From Neonectria sp. B-13 (Eukaryota; Ascomycota; Sordariomycetes; Hypocreales; Nectriaceae), in assembly GCA_002682825.1 (NCBI GenBank), contig NOKP01000002.1, positions 5,872,309-5,936,308 on the forward strand: 64,000 bases of DNA, read 5' to 3'. Below the pieces are notes generated by a model, which ran no database searches, was not told where the DNA came from, and saw only the letters and a program-made list of their open reading frames with translations. The translations under genes and the position numbers were made by a program. Below are positions 1 through 11,728 of this stretch, piece by piece; the first letter of the stretch is position 1; the number at the start of each line of letters is the position of its first letter.

Positions 1-1037
1 AGGCTCTTTCTTTGGGCAATCGAGCTTTTCTCGATTCTCGCGAGTTAAAGAGACGTCACTCGTCAATGTCACAAAACTTGTAACTAGCGTAGACGAGCTT
101 AGACTTCTGGCACCTCTCGGGTGCGGTTTTCAGGTTGGTTCCCCTAAACCTTTACTGAACTTTGGCTCCCTAATTCAGAATCTGGACGCTGATACATTTG
201 TCAACATAGACTGGAGCTGGCACCGTCACCGAACTAGCAGCTGCGGGTCCAAGTGATAAGGTGGCCGTCATCGGCCTGGGGGGTGTTGGTCTCGCAGCAA
301 TAATGGCACGTGGGAAAATCCCTTTTACACGATATTAATCACATCAACATGCGGCTAATATTAAGATCCAGGCTGCAAAGCTCAAGGGGTGTCATACCAT
401 CATCGGAATTGATCGTGTTCCCGCCCGACTCCAAATGGCCAAGAGTCTTGGAGCGACCCATGGAATTGATACTTTGACCATTTCCAGCCTGACAGATCAA
501 GTCCGTATGATTACTGGAGGATCTGGTAGCACTATTACGATAGACGCGACTGGATTTGTGCCTTTGATTCAACAAGGCATCGAATTCACAGCTAATCAGG
601 GGAAGATGATTTTGTTAGGAGTTGCTCCCATGGACGCAGGTCTTGAGTTGCCAATCGTTCCATATATGGTTGTAAGTGTTAAATGATGGCTTCCTGGGAG
701 CCAGTCCAATATACTGATGACAAATCAGACTGGAAAGCAGATCTTCGGAAGCATGGAGGGGGGCGTATACCCGGAAAAGGTTCGCACATCCTTGCCTTTG
801 ACGGGAAGATTTTGGCTAATTACATTGATAGTACATACCCGACATGATTCGATGGTATCGGAACGGGGAATTCCCAGTGGACAAATTGATCAGATTCTAC
901 CCAGTAAGATCCATTGCCAGAGATCATGTTGCCTAGATTTACTAACCGGCTCATTTTGGCTTTAGGTAGAAAACTTTCAAGAGGCGATCAGGGACATGGA
1001 GGAAGGGGTGACAATCAAACCGGTTTTGTTATGGTAG
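1..1037 (+). CDS. Aryl-alcohol-dehydrogenase-like zinc MDR, 5' end outside window
   Basis: C-terminal two thirds of a medium-chain dehydrogenase that would oxidise an (aryl) alcohol to the aldehyde with NAD(P). The frame is open from base 2. Seen in order: an APLGCGFQTGAGT stretch joined across an intron (134-209), the Rossmann motif GLGGVGLAA, then GIDRV with the acidic residue that binds the NAD ribose, and the C-terminal helix region FPVDKLIRFYP ending at the TAG 1035-1037. Further introns are 672-728, 780-831 and 904-965, all GT-AG. Between GLAAIM and AAKLKGC the only frame-keeping splice starts with GC (about 316-371); otherwise there is a one-base frameshift there. Convergent with the aldehyde dehydrogenase at 2001-3859, which suggests consecutive steps. 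The start codon and the zinc-ligand region lie outside the window. Confidence 0.8.
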
Positions 1038-2000
1038 AAGCCTATGCCTCCAATTGTAGAAACGTGAAATATAAAATTACATGAAGTTCAATTAATACCT
1101 GTATTCGAATAGACCCAACTCTTAACATATATTCACAAGTCGTTATGGCAGCACATGTACTGAAAGTTGAAAGGGACCAAACATCTTCGAGACAGGCGCT
1201 GAACAGCAAACGTAGCGAAATACAGTCCCTGACAATTGGTCTCTGGCTACTTCACCTCCGCCATTGCTTTACAAGCTTCATTAGGCCAGGTTCTTTAGTA
1301 TCCTTGAATTACCCCAAACCAAATCTAGAAATGCTTCCTTGACACTAACCAAAGCTCGTGGGGAATTTGTATCCCTATTGGTGTCGGCTACTTTTCCAGA
1401 GTACTCAAGGGTTCGAATGATGACACTCATAGTCCCTGACAAAGGCTAACATCCTGACTTCAGTAGACCGTTGTAGTGAAACCGGGGCTTAGAGAATGGA
1501 ACTGCACCGTCATCTTTTGATTGCTCAACACACTTGTTCAGAAGCAAACTCAGCGATCATAGACCTATTCTAGTGCCGCATTTGAGAAAACGGTGATTGG
1601 TTCCAACTGCTCGGTCCGAACGGCGGACTGGCGAATGCGATGTAGCCCTAATGCACAGGCAGGAGACAGGGGGGGAGGCTAGCGTTGTAGACCGAGGCCA
1701 AACTAGAGACTGACCTTGTTCGTATGTACAACTCTTGGGCTTCGGCACCTTTAACATTTATGAGTGGTGATGATCATGATCATTACCTCTGGCTTGATTA
1801 ATTTGGGGACTCAAACTGATAATTCAGATACGACTGTAGGCTGCAGCAACAGTTACACAAAGAGTAGGATCGTATCAAGTCGGAAAAGTTCAAGTCAAAG
1901 CGTCATTAGAGTTGATCTAGCTGAGGTGACTGAAAGCAATTTTTGAATCAATTTCAAAAGAGGATTCAGTTATCTCATAATTCTAGAAAAGCCGTCCATC
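1038..2000. other. Intergenic, no gene seen
   Basis: Convergent intergenic stretch between the 3' ends of the dehydrogenase and aldehyde dehydrogenase genes. Only short open frames without family features occur. I see no repeat or RNA gene. Confidence 0.6.
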
Positions 2001-3859
2001 TTAGCTAACAATGTGCTTGTTAAGAAACAGAGTCTGTACATTACAGAACCCTTTCAGCCCGTTCACTCCCCATTCGGTTCCGATTCCGCTCTCCTTGTGT
2101 CCACCAAATGGTGCCATGGGAGTCAGGTCAAAATGCGAATTAATCCACACGCTACCGGCCTGGATCTCTTTAGCAACTCGTGCTGCCTTTTCAAGGTCGT
2201 TACACCAGACTGAAGCCCCAAGCCCCATTAATGTATCATTTGCTCGACTGATAACTTCGTCTTCGTGCTTCCAGGAGAGGAGAGGTACAATAGGACCTAA
2301 GGTCAGAGATGCATTAATAATTTTCAACGGAATTTGGATTTTGTCAGAAATTCTCGGGATTTTTATCTTACCGAACGGTTCGTCAACAACGATTCGCGAA
2401 TTGTCGGGTGGTCGGTCGATAACAGTCGGTGTCATGAAATAACCCGAAGAGGACCCAGTCTTGCCTCCCGTAGCAACTTTCCAGCCCTGCTTCTCGATGT
2501 CATCGAAGAAGGTTTTGACCCGCTCATACTGCATGGAATTTTGAAGCGGCCCGTGAGTGACGCCGTCTTGGGAGCCATCACCAAAATTGTAACTCTTGAC
2601 GTGTTTGACAAAGGCATCTCTGAATCTTTCGAAGATCGATTCGTGAACGTAAATCCGTTTCAAATTGAGGCAGATCTTATCAATCAACATTAGTTCCTAT
2701 CTGTCAAGCAGCCCCCCTACTGGGAAAACATACCTGGCCTGAATTAAGGAAGGCAAAAAAAGCGACCTGTTCCACGTAAGCCTAGTTCTTTGGCTTGTGA
2801 TGGATTTGATGTTTAGTTCAATGAGAGAGACTGACCTTTTCGGCAACCTTGTCAATATCAACGTCAGGGAAAACGATGGCTGGATCGTTGCCCCCCCTGG
2901 TCGAGTATCAGCTTGGAACAGCAAAAAGGTTAATCTTTTGGAATCAGGACATACAGTTCAAGAGTCACCCTTTTCAAGGTCTTGCTAGCACTCTGTAGAA
3001 CAAGTTTCCCTGTCGCTGTAGAACCCGTGAAACTAATTTTATCGATGCCAGGGTGGCTGGTGAGCCATGGGCCAAGGCTGTCATCCCCACTAAGAGATTG
3101 GACAACTCCAGGCGGGAAGAATTGCTGAGCAAGTTCCACGAGTTTAAGCCCGCAGTAAGGGGTAAATGGGCTAGGCACGCGATTAAAGGTTGTCCCTACA
3201 CTCATAAAAGATGGAGCAATCTCACGAGGGCTTGATTATGACGACGTTCCCTGTCAGCAAGGCCGGAGCGAGCTTGCCAGTTGCGAGTAGAAGGGGGAAG
3301 TTCCATGGAACTATTGCTCCAACCACACCGATTGGGGTGTATCGGGTCACGATAGTGCGTTGCTCGTTGTCCTCGACGACATCCTCTGGGAGGTCAATGT
3401 CGGCCATGCCCCGCATCCAATGGATGGCAAGGTCCGTTTCGACATCAGCTTGAGGAATCTATTAAAAAAAGGGTGAGCCTCCGTACAACACAACAACGGA
3501 TCAGGAAAATTCAGGCAGTGTCTTACAGGCTTCCCCTGTTCCGAAACGAGAAGGTCTCTAAATTCCGTCCTAAATTTCTCCATGGCATCGGCAAAGGCCA
3601 GCACAGCACGACGCCTCTCCTCGTATGGAACTCTAGACCAGACTTTGAAAGCCCTTTTGGCGGCAGCAGCCGCGAGATCAAGGTCATCCTTGGTAGCCAC
3701 AGGGACCTTTGCTTTCGCCTCCAGGTTCGCCGGATTGATACCGTGACGAGTGGCTTTGGTAGGGGCGCTTTTTCCGTTGACAATTTGAACAAAATTGTTC
3801 TGAAAGTCCAGCGACCTCTCAGACGCCTGGGAGCCATCAGTCACAGCCATGGTAGCCAT
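2001..3859 (-). CDS. NAD(P)-dependent aldehyde dehydrogenase (ALDH superfamily)
   Basis: Oxidises an aldehyde to the carboxylic acid. Seven exons join in frame: 3859-3527, 3458-3226, 3170-2955, 2896-2836, 2766-2734, 2675-2372 and 2296-2001, giving 491 residues, the usual family length. Visible motifs: VPWNFPLL (coenzyme-binding region), FTGSTATGK (glycine turn of the NAD site), LELGGNDP carrying the general-base Glu, FLNSGQIC with the nucleophile Cys just after the fifth intron, and a C-terminal GGHKESGIG loop. The start chosen is the first of two nearby ATGs (3859; the other is 3850). It lies on the same strand as the Zn2Cys6 regulator at 4626-7231 and converges on the alcohol dehydrogenase at 1-1037, so an alcohol-aldehyde-acid route is a fair inference. 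The substrate is unknown. Confidence 0.93.
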
Positions 3860-4625
3860 TATGAAAATTCAGGTTGAAAATACTTTTGTGAGAATCTAAG
3901 ATCCGATTTTGGACTGCATACCATATTGCAAGCCGCTTGCAGGTGTATTTATACGCGACCCCTCCATACATGCATCGCCCCGTCTGCACCCACTCCACAT
4001 ACGCATTACCCAAGGTCGAAAGTGAAGTGCGGGGGGGAATGCAGCCTCCTCCGCCTCAAGCTACGGTCCGAAGTCCGGCTTCACGGATAGTCTAGCTGCC
4101 GAACGTGCAGTAGTCGTGGCAAGCTCGAATGTAGCCAACCAAGCGACGTGGCGTGGCTTACCGTGTGACCGGTATTGTGGGGACGCTCTAGGCGCTTTGC
4201 TGCACGCACGCATCGTCTTTGCCCCGAGCGTTAATGCGTAGGCTCTCGCCGAGGGTACTACAGCTAGGTCGGAGCAATCGCGGGCGATGAACCAGTTCTC
4301 ATAATCTGAGACCTCAGCGGCGATTGTGAGTCGGAATCGTAATTGTTCATTTCGTTGGGTAACTAGGATGAAGGGTTTGGTTCATCTGGAACACTACAAG
4401 AAAAGATGGAGAAAACAACCTTTTCAAATGAAGCTTTGAGAAGCTCATGATGACGATGCCCGCTTCAACAACGGCCTGGTCAAACCTTCCTCAGATAATC
4501 ATACGCAGCAATGACGTGTCATTGAATAGACAGACATTTATTTTCCGAGTCCACAAGACCGCTTAGCTCGCGATCTGATTAAGATATCCCGAGGGGGCTT
4601 CACCTTAATCCAAACACCCCGTATT
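3860..4625. promoter_or_regulatory. Probable promoter region of the aldehyde dehydrogenase
   Basis: Non-coding stretch between the regulator's 3' end and the aldehyde dehydrogenase start. A TATA-like motif (gtatttatacg, about 3942-3952) sits roughly 90 bases upstream of the ATG on the minus strand. Several CGG/CCG triplets are present, as Zn2Cys6 proteins often bind, but no clearly spaced pair was established. Confidence 0.4.
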
Positions 4626-7231
4626 CTAAAAGTAGTCTATGCTGTAGGCACTCATAGCTGGATATGCACCGGCCAAAACATTGGTATCTGACGTGGTAAA
4701 AACATCGTCACCAGTAGCTAGGTCCATCTCAAAGTCGGGAAACGACGGCGACGGTATTTCCATCGGCAACGAAGATGCTGGACCGGGCCCTGTCAGCTTA
4801 GGACTAGTACTACACATTAGTCCATAGTCAACCATAGACCAAATGGTGTCTTCCAAAAATGGGTCGATATCAATTAATGCGTGTGGATCAAGCACTGTCG
4901 CAAAGGCTTGGGCGTGTGAATCGAAGGAGAGCAGTTGGAGATACTTCAAAGCAACAAATTAAATCAGCTGAGGGAATGATGGTGACAAAACCAGAACGTC
5001 AAGGAACCGAACGCACCATTTTTGACGCATGATCCCATATGGCCCCCATTCTCTTGAGAATTCGAAGAGTGTGCTGGCTGCTCTCAAATAACTCCTCTGT
5101 TAGAGTACTGCCCTTGCCTTGTTCAGCATGAATAAACAATGAGAGAATGCTTCCCGCGAGACAAGTAGCGTAGGCGTAGAAAGACGCTTCGACATGACAG
5201 CCTTCTCTTTCCGCTTGATTCAGGAAAGCCGACAGCTTGCAGGCATGTTCACAACTCGTTTCGAAAGCACGCGATAGAAAAATGGGCGGTGCCTTGGCTT
5301 TCAGCCGCTGCATTCGCATTCTCAGGAGCAACGGGTGGTTCAGAAGACAGTGGCACAAGTGAAAAACGACCCGGGCGAAGATGACGTGTCCCACAGTTTG
5401 GTGATCGAGCCTTTCATCCGTCGCACTGTTCTCGACAATGATTTCGCTGACAGATAGACCCTCCACCTGAAGATACTGCTCGACCAACAATAGAACAGAG
5501 TTGATGGTTGCGAACTCAGATCTAGGGTTCCAGGGTAAAACCTCATCCGTTTCACGTTCGTGGAGGACATAGCGAGCGCAGCGGCCGAGCGCCGATGCGA
5601 CTAGGATCGCAAGGGTAAAGCTTCCGCGACTTGCATCCAGGTCAGTGTCCCAGTTGAGAAGCTGGTGTAGAGTTGCCGTCTCTTTCCAAGCGCCGGTGCG
5701 GAAGGTGTCCTCATCGTAGGGGAGGTGGACGTGGCAGTCTTCGTCTGAGATTGCTGGGGGGCGAGCTTTTCCACAAGAGACCAGCTTATCTAGTAAATAC
5801 ACAGACCAGAAAACTCGTCGACGTTCTTCCTGTTCGATGGCTGGTATTTCAGCACTGGGTTCCTTCGTTAGTTGTAGGTCTTGCACAATCCTAACCGCAA
5901 GGCCAATCTTCAACCATCCCGAACTCGTCCGACCAGCTTTCGTCTTGTCAGCGCTGCGAGGGCTTGGGCGATCTCCTATGAGAGAGTGGTAATAGAGAAC
6001 TCACAAGTGAAATCAACGATGGCAAGAATGTTGGTCGTTTGAGCGACATGAAGGTTGGGGCAGTTCTCGGCCGTGAGGTGGTCGTTCAGGACAGATAGCC
6101 ACGATTCCCTTGCATAAGCTTCTCTTGCCTCGTTAATCGCATCGTGGAAGAATTCATCGTTAGAAAACCTGAGAGCAGATGCAAGAACTGCAAAGACTAA
6201 ACATTTAGGCAGCATCCCGCAGGCTAACTTCTGTCGGAAGACTTCCTCGTGAAAGTAGGAATATGGTTGGTTATGAGAATGAAGAAAGTAGGCGTCAACA
6301 AGAGACTGAACGACTGAGTGAGGTGGGAGTTCGTTGAACCGCCTTATTAACCTGTTAGCCTACGTGTACTCTGAAAATGGATTGGCACACGGTCTGCTAA
6401 TAGCGTCGCAACAGGGTAAACCAAAAAGTAAGAGAATGGACTTCCTTGACGTACGTCAGATTCAACTCGGCAGAAGTTGAGGGCTTACACAGAGATCGAT
6501 AATTCCGGCATTGGTTGGTTGTGCCACATTCCAGGATGGATCCTGTGGGAGACCGAGATGGTGAAGGGGGGAAATTGGACTGTTTAGTCATTGACTGTGT
6601 TACAAAGCTGGGATGGGAGCGGCTAAATGGTAAGCATGGTTGGGAATCTTTCTTCTCGTGTGTGGGTCTTAGTGAAAGTGACGAACCTGGCATTCCGAAT
6701 TATTTGCCCACTCAGCCGAGCAAGCTGGGCTTCAATGGTGTTGATTCTCTTTAACAGGTCCGGCTGGAAGGAGGCACATTAGAGCTCGTGAATCCTCATT
6801 GTGCGGGCGCACAAACGTTGTCGAGGGAGAGGGGTTTTCATACATCGCTCAGCCCGGAGGGAATGGCAACTAGAGGGTTCGTCGTCATGGCGGCCATAGT
6901 CATAGAGTAGGCCTCATAATGACAAGAGCGATTGATCCGTCGGCAAACGACGCACCTAGGTCGCTCACCTGAGCACTTGGTCTTGCGTTGGCTGTTTAAG
7001 AATCGCTCAGTCAGTAAACTGTCCTCCGACGGCGACATCACGGCACGGAATCGGTGTATTGAAGCTCTCAGAACGCGAAGTGATGATGGGATTCAAGTAC
7101 CGGCAAGTCGTACACGCCTGCTGAATGCGTCGGATGCCTCCAGTGGTCGGCAGCGCCGGCTGGGAGTTGGCTGGAAGACTCGAGCCTGGCCAAGCCGTTG
7201 AGGGCAAGGCTTCTAGATCATTAGAAGACAT
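4626..7231 (-). CDS. Zn2Cys6 transcription factor with fungal-specific TF domain
   Basis: Nuclear regulator. The first exon ends inside the binuclear cluster; splicing joins ACTTCR to QRKTKC, giving C-x2-C-x6-C-x6-C-x2-C-x6-C near residues 40-70. It is followed by a short heptad-like linker (DLLKRINTIEAQLARL) that looks like a dimerising coiled coil. The middle-homology region follows, with RRFNELPPHS, the hallmark GWLKIGLAVRIVQDL, and ERRRVFWSVYLLDKL (fungal_trans family). Six introns keep one frame; the fifth joins VDFT to SGRTSSG with a GCTGAC branch site. The start ATG at 7231 is the first in frame before the cluster. The stop is at 4626. The C-terminus is acidic and proline-rich, as in activation domains. 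Its closest target candidates are the aldehyde and alcohol dehydrogenases next to it. Confidence 0.9.
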
Positions 7232-7861
7232 GGATCGCGGGCCGGGTTGGCTGTTTGAACGTGAAGAGATCACAGTTTCTAGGCGGAGGAGATGAACTGT
7301 CAGAGAGATGTAGTTAAGAGGTTGAGACATGGGAAGAATCGAGGCCGAGCGGGGAAGCGGGTCTCCTCTTTTCAAAGCATGGGGTACGTGATTGTTGCGA
7401 CACGAGACTGCGGATCGGGGTACAAAGGAGCCAGAAGGACTGAAGGTTGCAGTTGCATAGCAGCATCAGCTACGCTCCGGTATTCGTTACTTCCAAGACA
7501 CGGCCTCCCCGCGACCTCTTATGTACTCCATCAGGCCATCCTTGGTCAACCTACGAGAACTTGGGAGAGTACTTTGGTCTCGTCACCTTTGATCCATCCC
7601 CGCACTACACACGGCAATAGTGACTTAACTAGTGCTGCCGAGGTTGTTGCGAGCATCTGGAAAAGAGCACAACCGGACTTGGTTATTGGTGATGAAGACT
7701 CAATAGCTGGGACCGGCTGTGGAGGATAACCAGCCCGCTCTCCGAAGCCGCTGCATGTGGCCGCCACTGTATCCTGTGAACGTCATCAGAAATTGTAATA
7801 ATTGAACAAAGAAAACCATCACAACGGTCCTCTAATCACCGTCGTTCTACTACTAATGCCG

Positions 7862-8034
7862 CTATAGCTTCGGCCCCTCTCTCCGATAGACGTACGTGTC
7901 CCAATGCACCTTGCGCTCGGCCTGAAATTCTCCTACATGATATGTCCCCTCCCAGACTGGCTGGATCATGGCCTGGAAGAGCTTCCAGATGCCTTCCTGT
8001 TGTTCGCTTCTCCCACCATGCTGGGCCGTTGACA
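7862..8034 (-). pseudogene. 3'-terminal remnant of an unidentified gene
   Basis: An open frame of about 57 codons ends at the TAG 7862-7864 and has coding-like composition (IWKLFQAMIQPVWEG, then VHWDTYVYRRE near the end). It has no plausible start and stops abruptly where the AT-rich tract begins at about 8041. This looks like the 3' end of a gene cut by, or decaying into, the AT-rich sequence. I do not recognise the family. Confidence 0.4.
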
Positions 8035-8040
8035 CATTAA

Positions 8041-8400
8041 GGGATCTAAATGTATTTTTTGAATTAGCTTATTAGAGGTTATTTAATAGAATAAGTATTA
8101 TATTATAAATCCAAAATATAGATAATTAAACGTAATATATATTAGGAATATAGTTATATGATAGGAAAATTATAAGTATTAATAGACTTTATAATATTAT
8201 AGCATTCATAGAGTAAATCTTAAGTATACCTATTAAGACTTATATTACCTTAATAAGAAAGCTAAGGACATTCTAATAGTACTTTCTCTATTGTATATAT
8301 TCTAAAATTATACTATTCAGAAGCTTTATAATATTTTAGACATAGGGTAGCAACATTGTAGAAATGTAGGGGGACATTAGTCTCTATTAGAGGTATTCTG
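8041..8400. repeat. AT-rich tract, probably RIP-degraded
   Basis: Base composition changes sharply to long runs of A, T and TA-rich words, with no open frame. Such tracts in ascomycetes are commonly transposon copies mutated by RIP. No element family can be read from it. Confidence 0.5.
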
Positions 8401-9051
8401 CTAAAATAGATAGGCGCCCTTAACTACCCTACTTCTTATCCACCCAATCCACCCACGACATTGTCGAGTAGATTCAGTGGATTAGCCAATCCACTGGGAT
8501 TTTGCCAGTGGATTGAGTGGAGTGGCTTTCAACCCTGTATCTCATCGTTTGAAGACAACGATAAGGAGTGATTTCAATTGATTTCGGGCGTTATGGTTGA
8601 ATTTTTTGACTGAATTGGTAACTTGGTTAGGTCAGGGTGGTCCACTCGCATGGGAACTACGTTAGTGGTAAGTTAACTATAAGGTGATTATTACAGATAT
8701 ACTGATCTTCCGTTCTAGGGGCTGAGACAAGCGGGACCCTGTCCAGGCCCTTTGACCCAGGCCGCGGCCAGGCCGTAATACACGGAGTCATCTGCATTCA
8801 TTGTTTAGTTAACGGAGAGAGACGGCTGACTCTGTCAAAGTGGCGATCGTGACCTCTGGGAACTAGTTCACAAATTCGAAGAGAATCGTGGCCATTCAGA
8901 CTTTACGCAGACCTTCATACTTTTTAACAGTACTTTGCGATGCCCCTCCACATTCATGTGACGGCCCTGGAAAAACCCAGTGGGAAAACCAGTGCCAAGG
9001 GGCAGACAGAAAAATGAGAGCTACATCTGAATCTGTTTAGCGCTTTTCCCT

Positions 9052-10308
9052 TCACCCAGGAAGGCCCTTCGAAGTGATCACTGCATCGTGATGCAAAGCG
9101 CATGGTGAACCATTAAGCCCCAGCGTAAACTGGTCGGTCAGCAGCATCCCGCCAATAGTCTGAGCAGCCTTTCTGGGTTCCGTTCCCTCTGGAACGTTGT
9201 TCACGTTCTGCGCAAATACCAGAAGGTAGTAGGTACCGGCCTGAATGCGTCCAAAATCTCCTACGTATGTCCCGCTGTTCGGTTCGGTGCCGTTCTTCTC
9301 ATCCCCTTCATCGCGCAATTCAACGAGCCTCTCAGTCTTCGATGTACTCAGGCGTAGCAAGGCCACGACATAGAGCGAAGAGCCCTTGTACAGCTCGCCC
9401 GACGGAGATGTGAACGTTGCGGTGATGTTGAGGGGTCGCCTTGCAAGATGATCGTAGAGGCCGTCATCCTTGTGAACACCATCTACCATAAGAGTCCGCC
9501 CTTTGAGGAAGTGTCTGTTCTGCCAGTCATCTGTGGCGTGGTGAGTAAGCGTGCGGCCACTATCAAGTGTGCGAGCATAGTTCCAATTAATTTTTCCTCC
9601 GAACGGAGTTCCAGGTGATGGCGATCCTTGGTAGTCAACAGTATAGTGCACGACCTCTGAAGTTGTCTGTTCACCATCTTCTGGAACAGTCTGGATGCGG
9701 CCGCGGTCAAAGAGATCTGCATCGTCATCCTCGTAGGCAACAATTCCTGTAATTATACCAGCAGCCAATAGTGCAATCCAGAGTGAAGTACTGATTCCCG
9801 CTGAGCCTGACTGGCAATTGGTACAGTGAGCAGTTGTATCCTTGCTGTCAGCCACCCCCTCGGGGCTACTGCTTGGCGATCCGCCAGTTCCGACTGGACC
9901 TCCTTCATTGATACTGCCGCTGCTCCCACTGCTGCCCGAACTCTCACCTTGGCAGGAGACGAAAGCCCAAAGAGCGGCAATGACCAGTAGCACTGCAAGA
10001 GCGCCTTCAAGGACTTTGTGCCATGGGTCGTTGAACGGGAGTGGGCCATGTGTCCCATGGTACGGACTTGAGGGTACCCAAGTCAAAGTGGCGCTTCGGA
10101 TCAAGACCGGGTCAGGCTGAGGTCTCTGTCCATCAGGATCGCAACTGCATGGTTCTTTCTCTGCGGCGATGATGGAGTTGACGTGCAGCTCAAAGGTCCC
10201 TTCCGGGACCTTTACGGTAAAGGTCTTTGCAGCTAGATCGAAGTCACCACCAAATACAAAGATCTTCTTGATGATGCGGACTTTCTTGACAGAGGTTCCA
10301 TCTATCTG
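9052..10308 (-). other. In-frame downstream extension of the 10309-11532 gene (readthrough or broken C-terminus)
   Basis: Immediately after the TAG at 10309-10311 the same frame stays open for 418 codons to a stop at 9052. It begins with a strand-rich segment (KIFVFGGDFDLAAKTF, then VKVPEGTFELHV). Two hydrophobic helices follow, about 10014-9949 and 9795-9733, separated by a Gly/Ser linker with a CxxC. The C-terminal Ig-like domain includes GRIQAGTYYLLVFAQ. No GT-AG pair removes the stop. Either CAG was mutated to TAG, the stop is read through, or the base is an error. If joined, the product is 826 residues with a two-helix membrane hairpin. Confidence 0.7.
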
Positions 10309-11532
10309 CTAGACCACAAAGGCAACTCGGGTCTCTCCTGGCGTGGCGTTCTTGAAGTTTGCTGCAAATACTGCTTTTGAAGTGCTCGGCGACGGCAGAA
10401 TATGACTCCCCGGGATTGTGGCATCTGACCTAGTGAGGGCAATTCTAGGGTCCGAAAAGCCTTCGATGTATATTGAGACATTCTCGAGAGTTGAGTTACT
10501 GTCGTTTCGTATCTCGGCGTTGATGAATTGAGAAGCGAATTTAGTGGCGAAGAGACCGTTGACCATCATGAATCCAACAGCCGGAAGGGTGCAGTATGGG
10601 CGACTGGGAATACTGACAGGGATTGACAGCGCGGATGGAGCTGGTATGACGGGGCCGAGCACTTGGACTCGACTACTTAGGGCTATGACAGCTAGACCTC
10701 CCACGACGTTTTGTTTGCGGTCGAGTTGCTCCACGAAGAAGAGCGCTGCGGAAGAGTCGAAGGCGCCTTCAGAAAATCCGATCATCAAATGGATTTCACG
10801 CCGGCGGCCTGCTTTCAAATCTCTCAACTGGAGTGTGCGTGTAATAGTGCTGAAATCTGGTAATGGATCGCCGCAAGCATAGTCAGCAACAAGCCCCACT
10901 TGAAGGTTAGGACCCACGTCGCGATGGAACTGCCTGTCTAGTCGTGTGTCCTTTAAGGCGAAAGCTAGTAAATCTGGTGGTGCTACTCGGACAGATAAGG
11001 ACGTCGACTGGTCATTTTGAAGCCCTTCCGCCAGAAGAGAAGTGATGAGCGGCTGTTGGAGGCGTGAATTATGGATCGATGGAAAAGACACATCGAGGTT
11101 ATGCTGGGCCACGAGAACGCTGTCGACAGTCCAAGGCGTGGTATCTGTGCTGAAGCCTGGTGGTGGTGACTGTAGGAATGCTTGACAGATCACGCATTCG
11201 TGGCCAACTTGGGGTAGCCAGGGGGTATGACATGCGACGTTTGCAGTTTCTCCAGGATTCAGGTCGAAGGTGCTTTCACCTATCCAGGTGCTTCCTCCTG
11301 GGCTAGGTCGGGACGTCGAAAGAGACCAGAAGAACTCGAGCCTGCCGCCCGAAATGGAAGAGTTACCCAGGTTTTTCACTGAACACCAAATATAAGTCGT
11401 CTTATCAAAAGTTGGAATGTTCGGAATCGAGTCCGGGTCTGCGTCAGAATCTCGAAAGAATATGTTGGGATTGTAGTACCATGGAAGGGGGTGATCAGGG
11501 TCCTCCCGACCACCAAATGATAGGCTCGACAT
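10309..11532 (-). CDS. Ig/CARDB-like beta-domain protein, N-terminal part ending at an amber codon
   Basis: 407 residues, intronless, starting at ATG 11532. The N-terminal 130 residues (TYIWCSVKNLGN, then FDLNPGETANVACHTPW) resemble the CARDB/Ig-like adhesion fold common in bacterial proteins: a strand-rich pattern with paired Cys and a 'conventional loop' NPGE. More strand-rich segments follow (LQLRDLKAGRRREIHL). No signal peptide is visible. The frame ends with VAFVV and TAG, but coding continues directly beyond it. Divergent from the metallopeptidase locus at 13828-15877, which has similar Ig-like segments. Function unknown; a surface or adhesion role is only a guess. The lack of introns and the bacterial-like domain make horizontal origin possible. 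Confidence 0.65.
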   Translation of the reverse strand: MSSLSFGGREDPDHPLPWYYNPNIFFRDSDADPDSIPNIPTFDKTTYIWCSVKNLGNSSISGGRLEFFWSLSTSRPSPGGSTWIGESTFDLNPGETANVACHTPWLPQVGHECVICQAFLQSPPPGFSTDTTPWTVDSVLVAQHNLDVSFPSIHNSRLQQPLITSLLAEGLQNDQSTSLSVRVAPPDLLAFALKDTRLDRQFHRDVGPNLQVGLVADYACGDPLPDFSTITRTLQLRDLKAGRRREIHLMIGFSEGAFDSSAALFFVEQLDRKQNVVGGLAVIALSSRVQVLGPVIPAPSALSIPVSIPSRPYCTLPAVGFMMVNGLFATKFASQFINAEIRNDSNSTLENVSIYIEGFSDPRIALTRSDATIPGSHILPSPSTSKAVFAANFKNATPGETRVAFVV

Positions 11533-11728
11533 CGAATACCTGCTGGTCTTCTCAGATGTTGAAACCCAAAGTAAGGTGGTGGAGTTGGAGCTGGGCTTGC
11601 AGCTGAACGATCTGGGAGGGAGCCAACCTTTTCCTATAATCCGGAGCCGAAGGATAGTGTGAATTTCGGGTTATCCCGGGGCTTTAGTACTGATCTCCAT
11701 TTCATCTGAGATCTCCTGCGATCTCGAA

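Larger units (their letters stand above)
7232..9051. other. Intergenic accessory stretch
   Basis: Contains the upstream region of the regulator, a truncated gene remnant (7862-8034), a strongly AT-rich tract (8041-8400) and ordinary non-coding sequence from 8400 to 9050. No other supported gene. Confidence 0.6.

Noticed and set aside
1390..1420. GGTTCGAAT-like box B of a tRNA
   Set aside because: No matching acceptor stem or A box around it.
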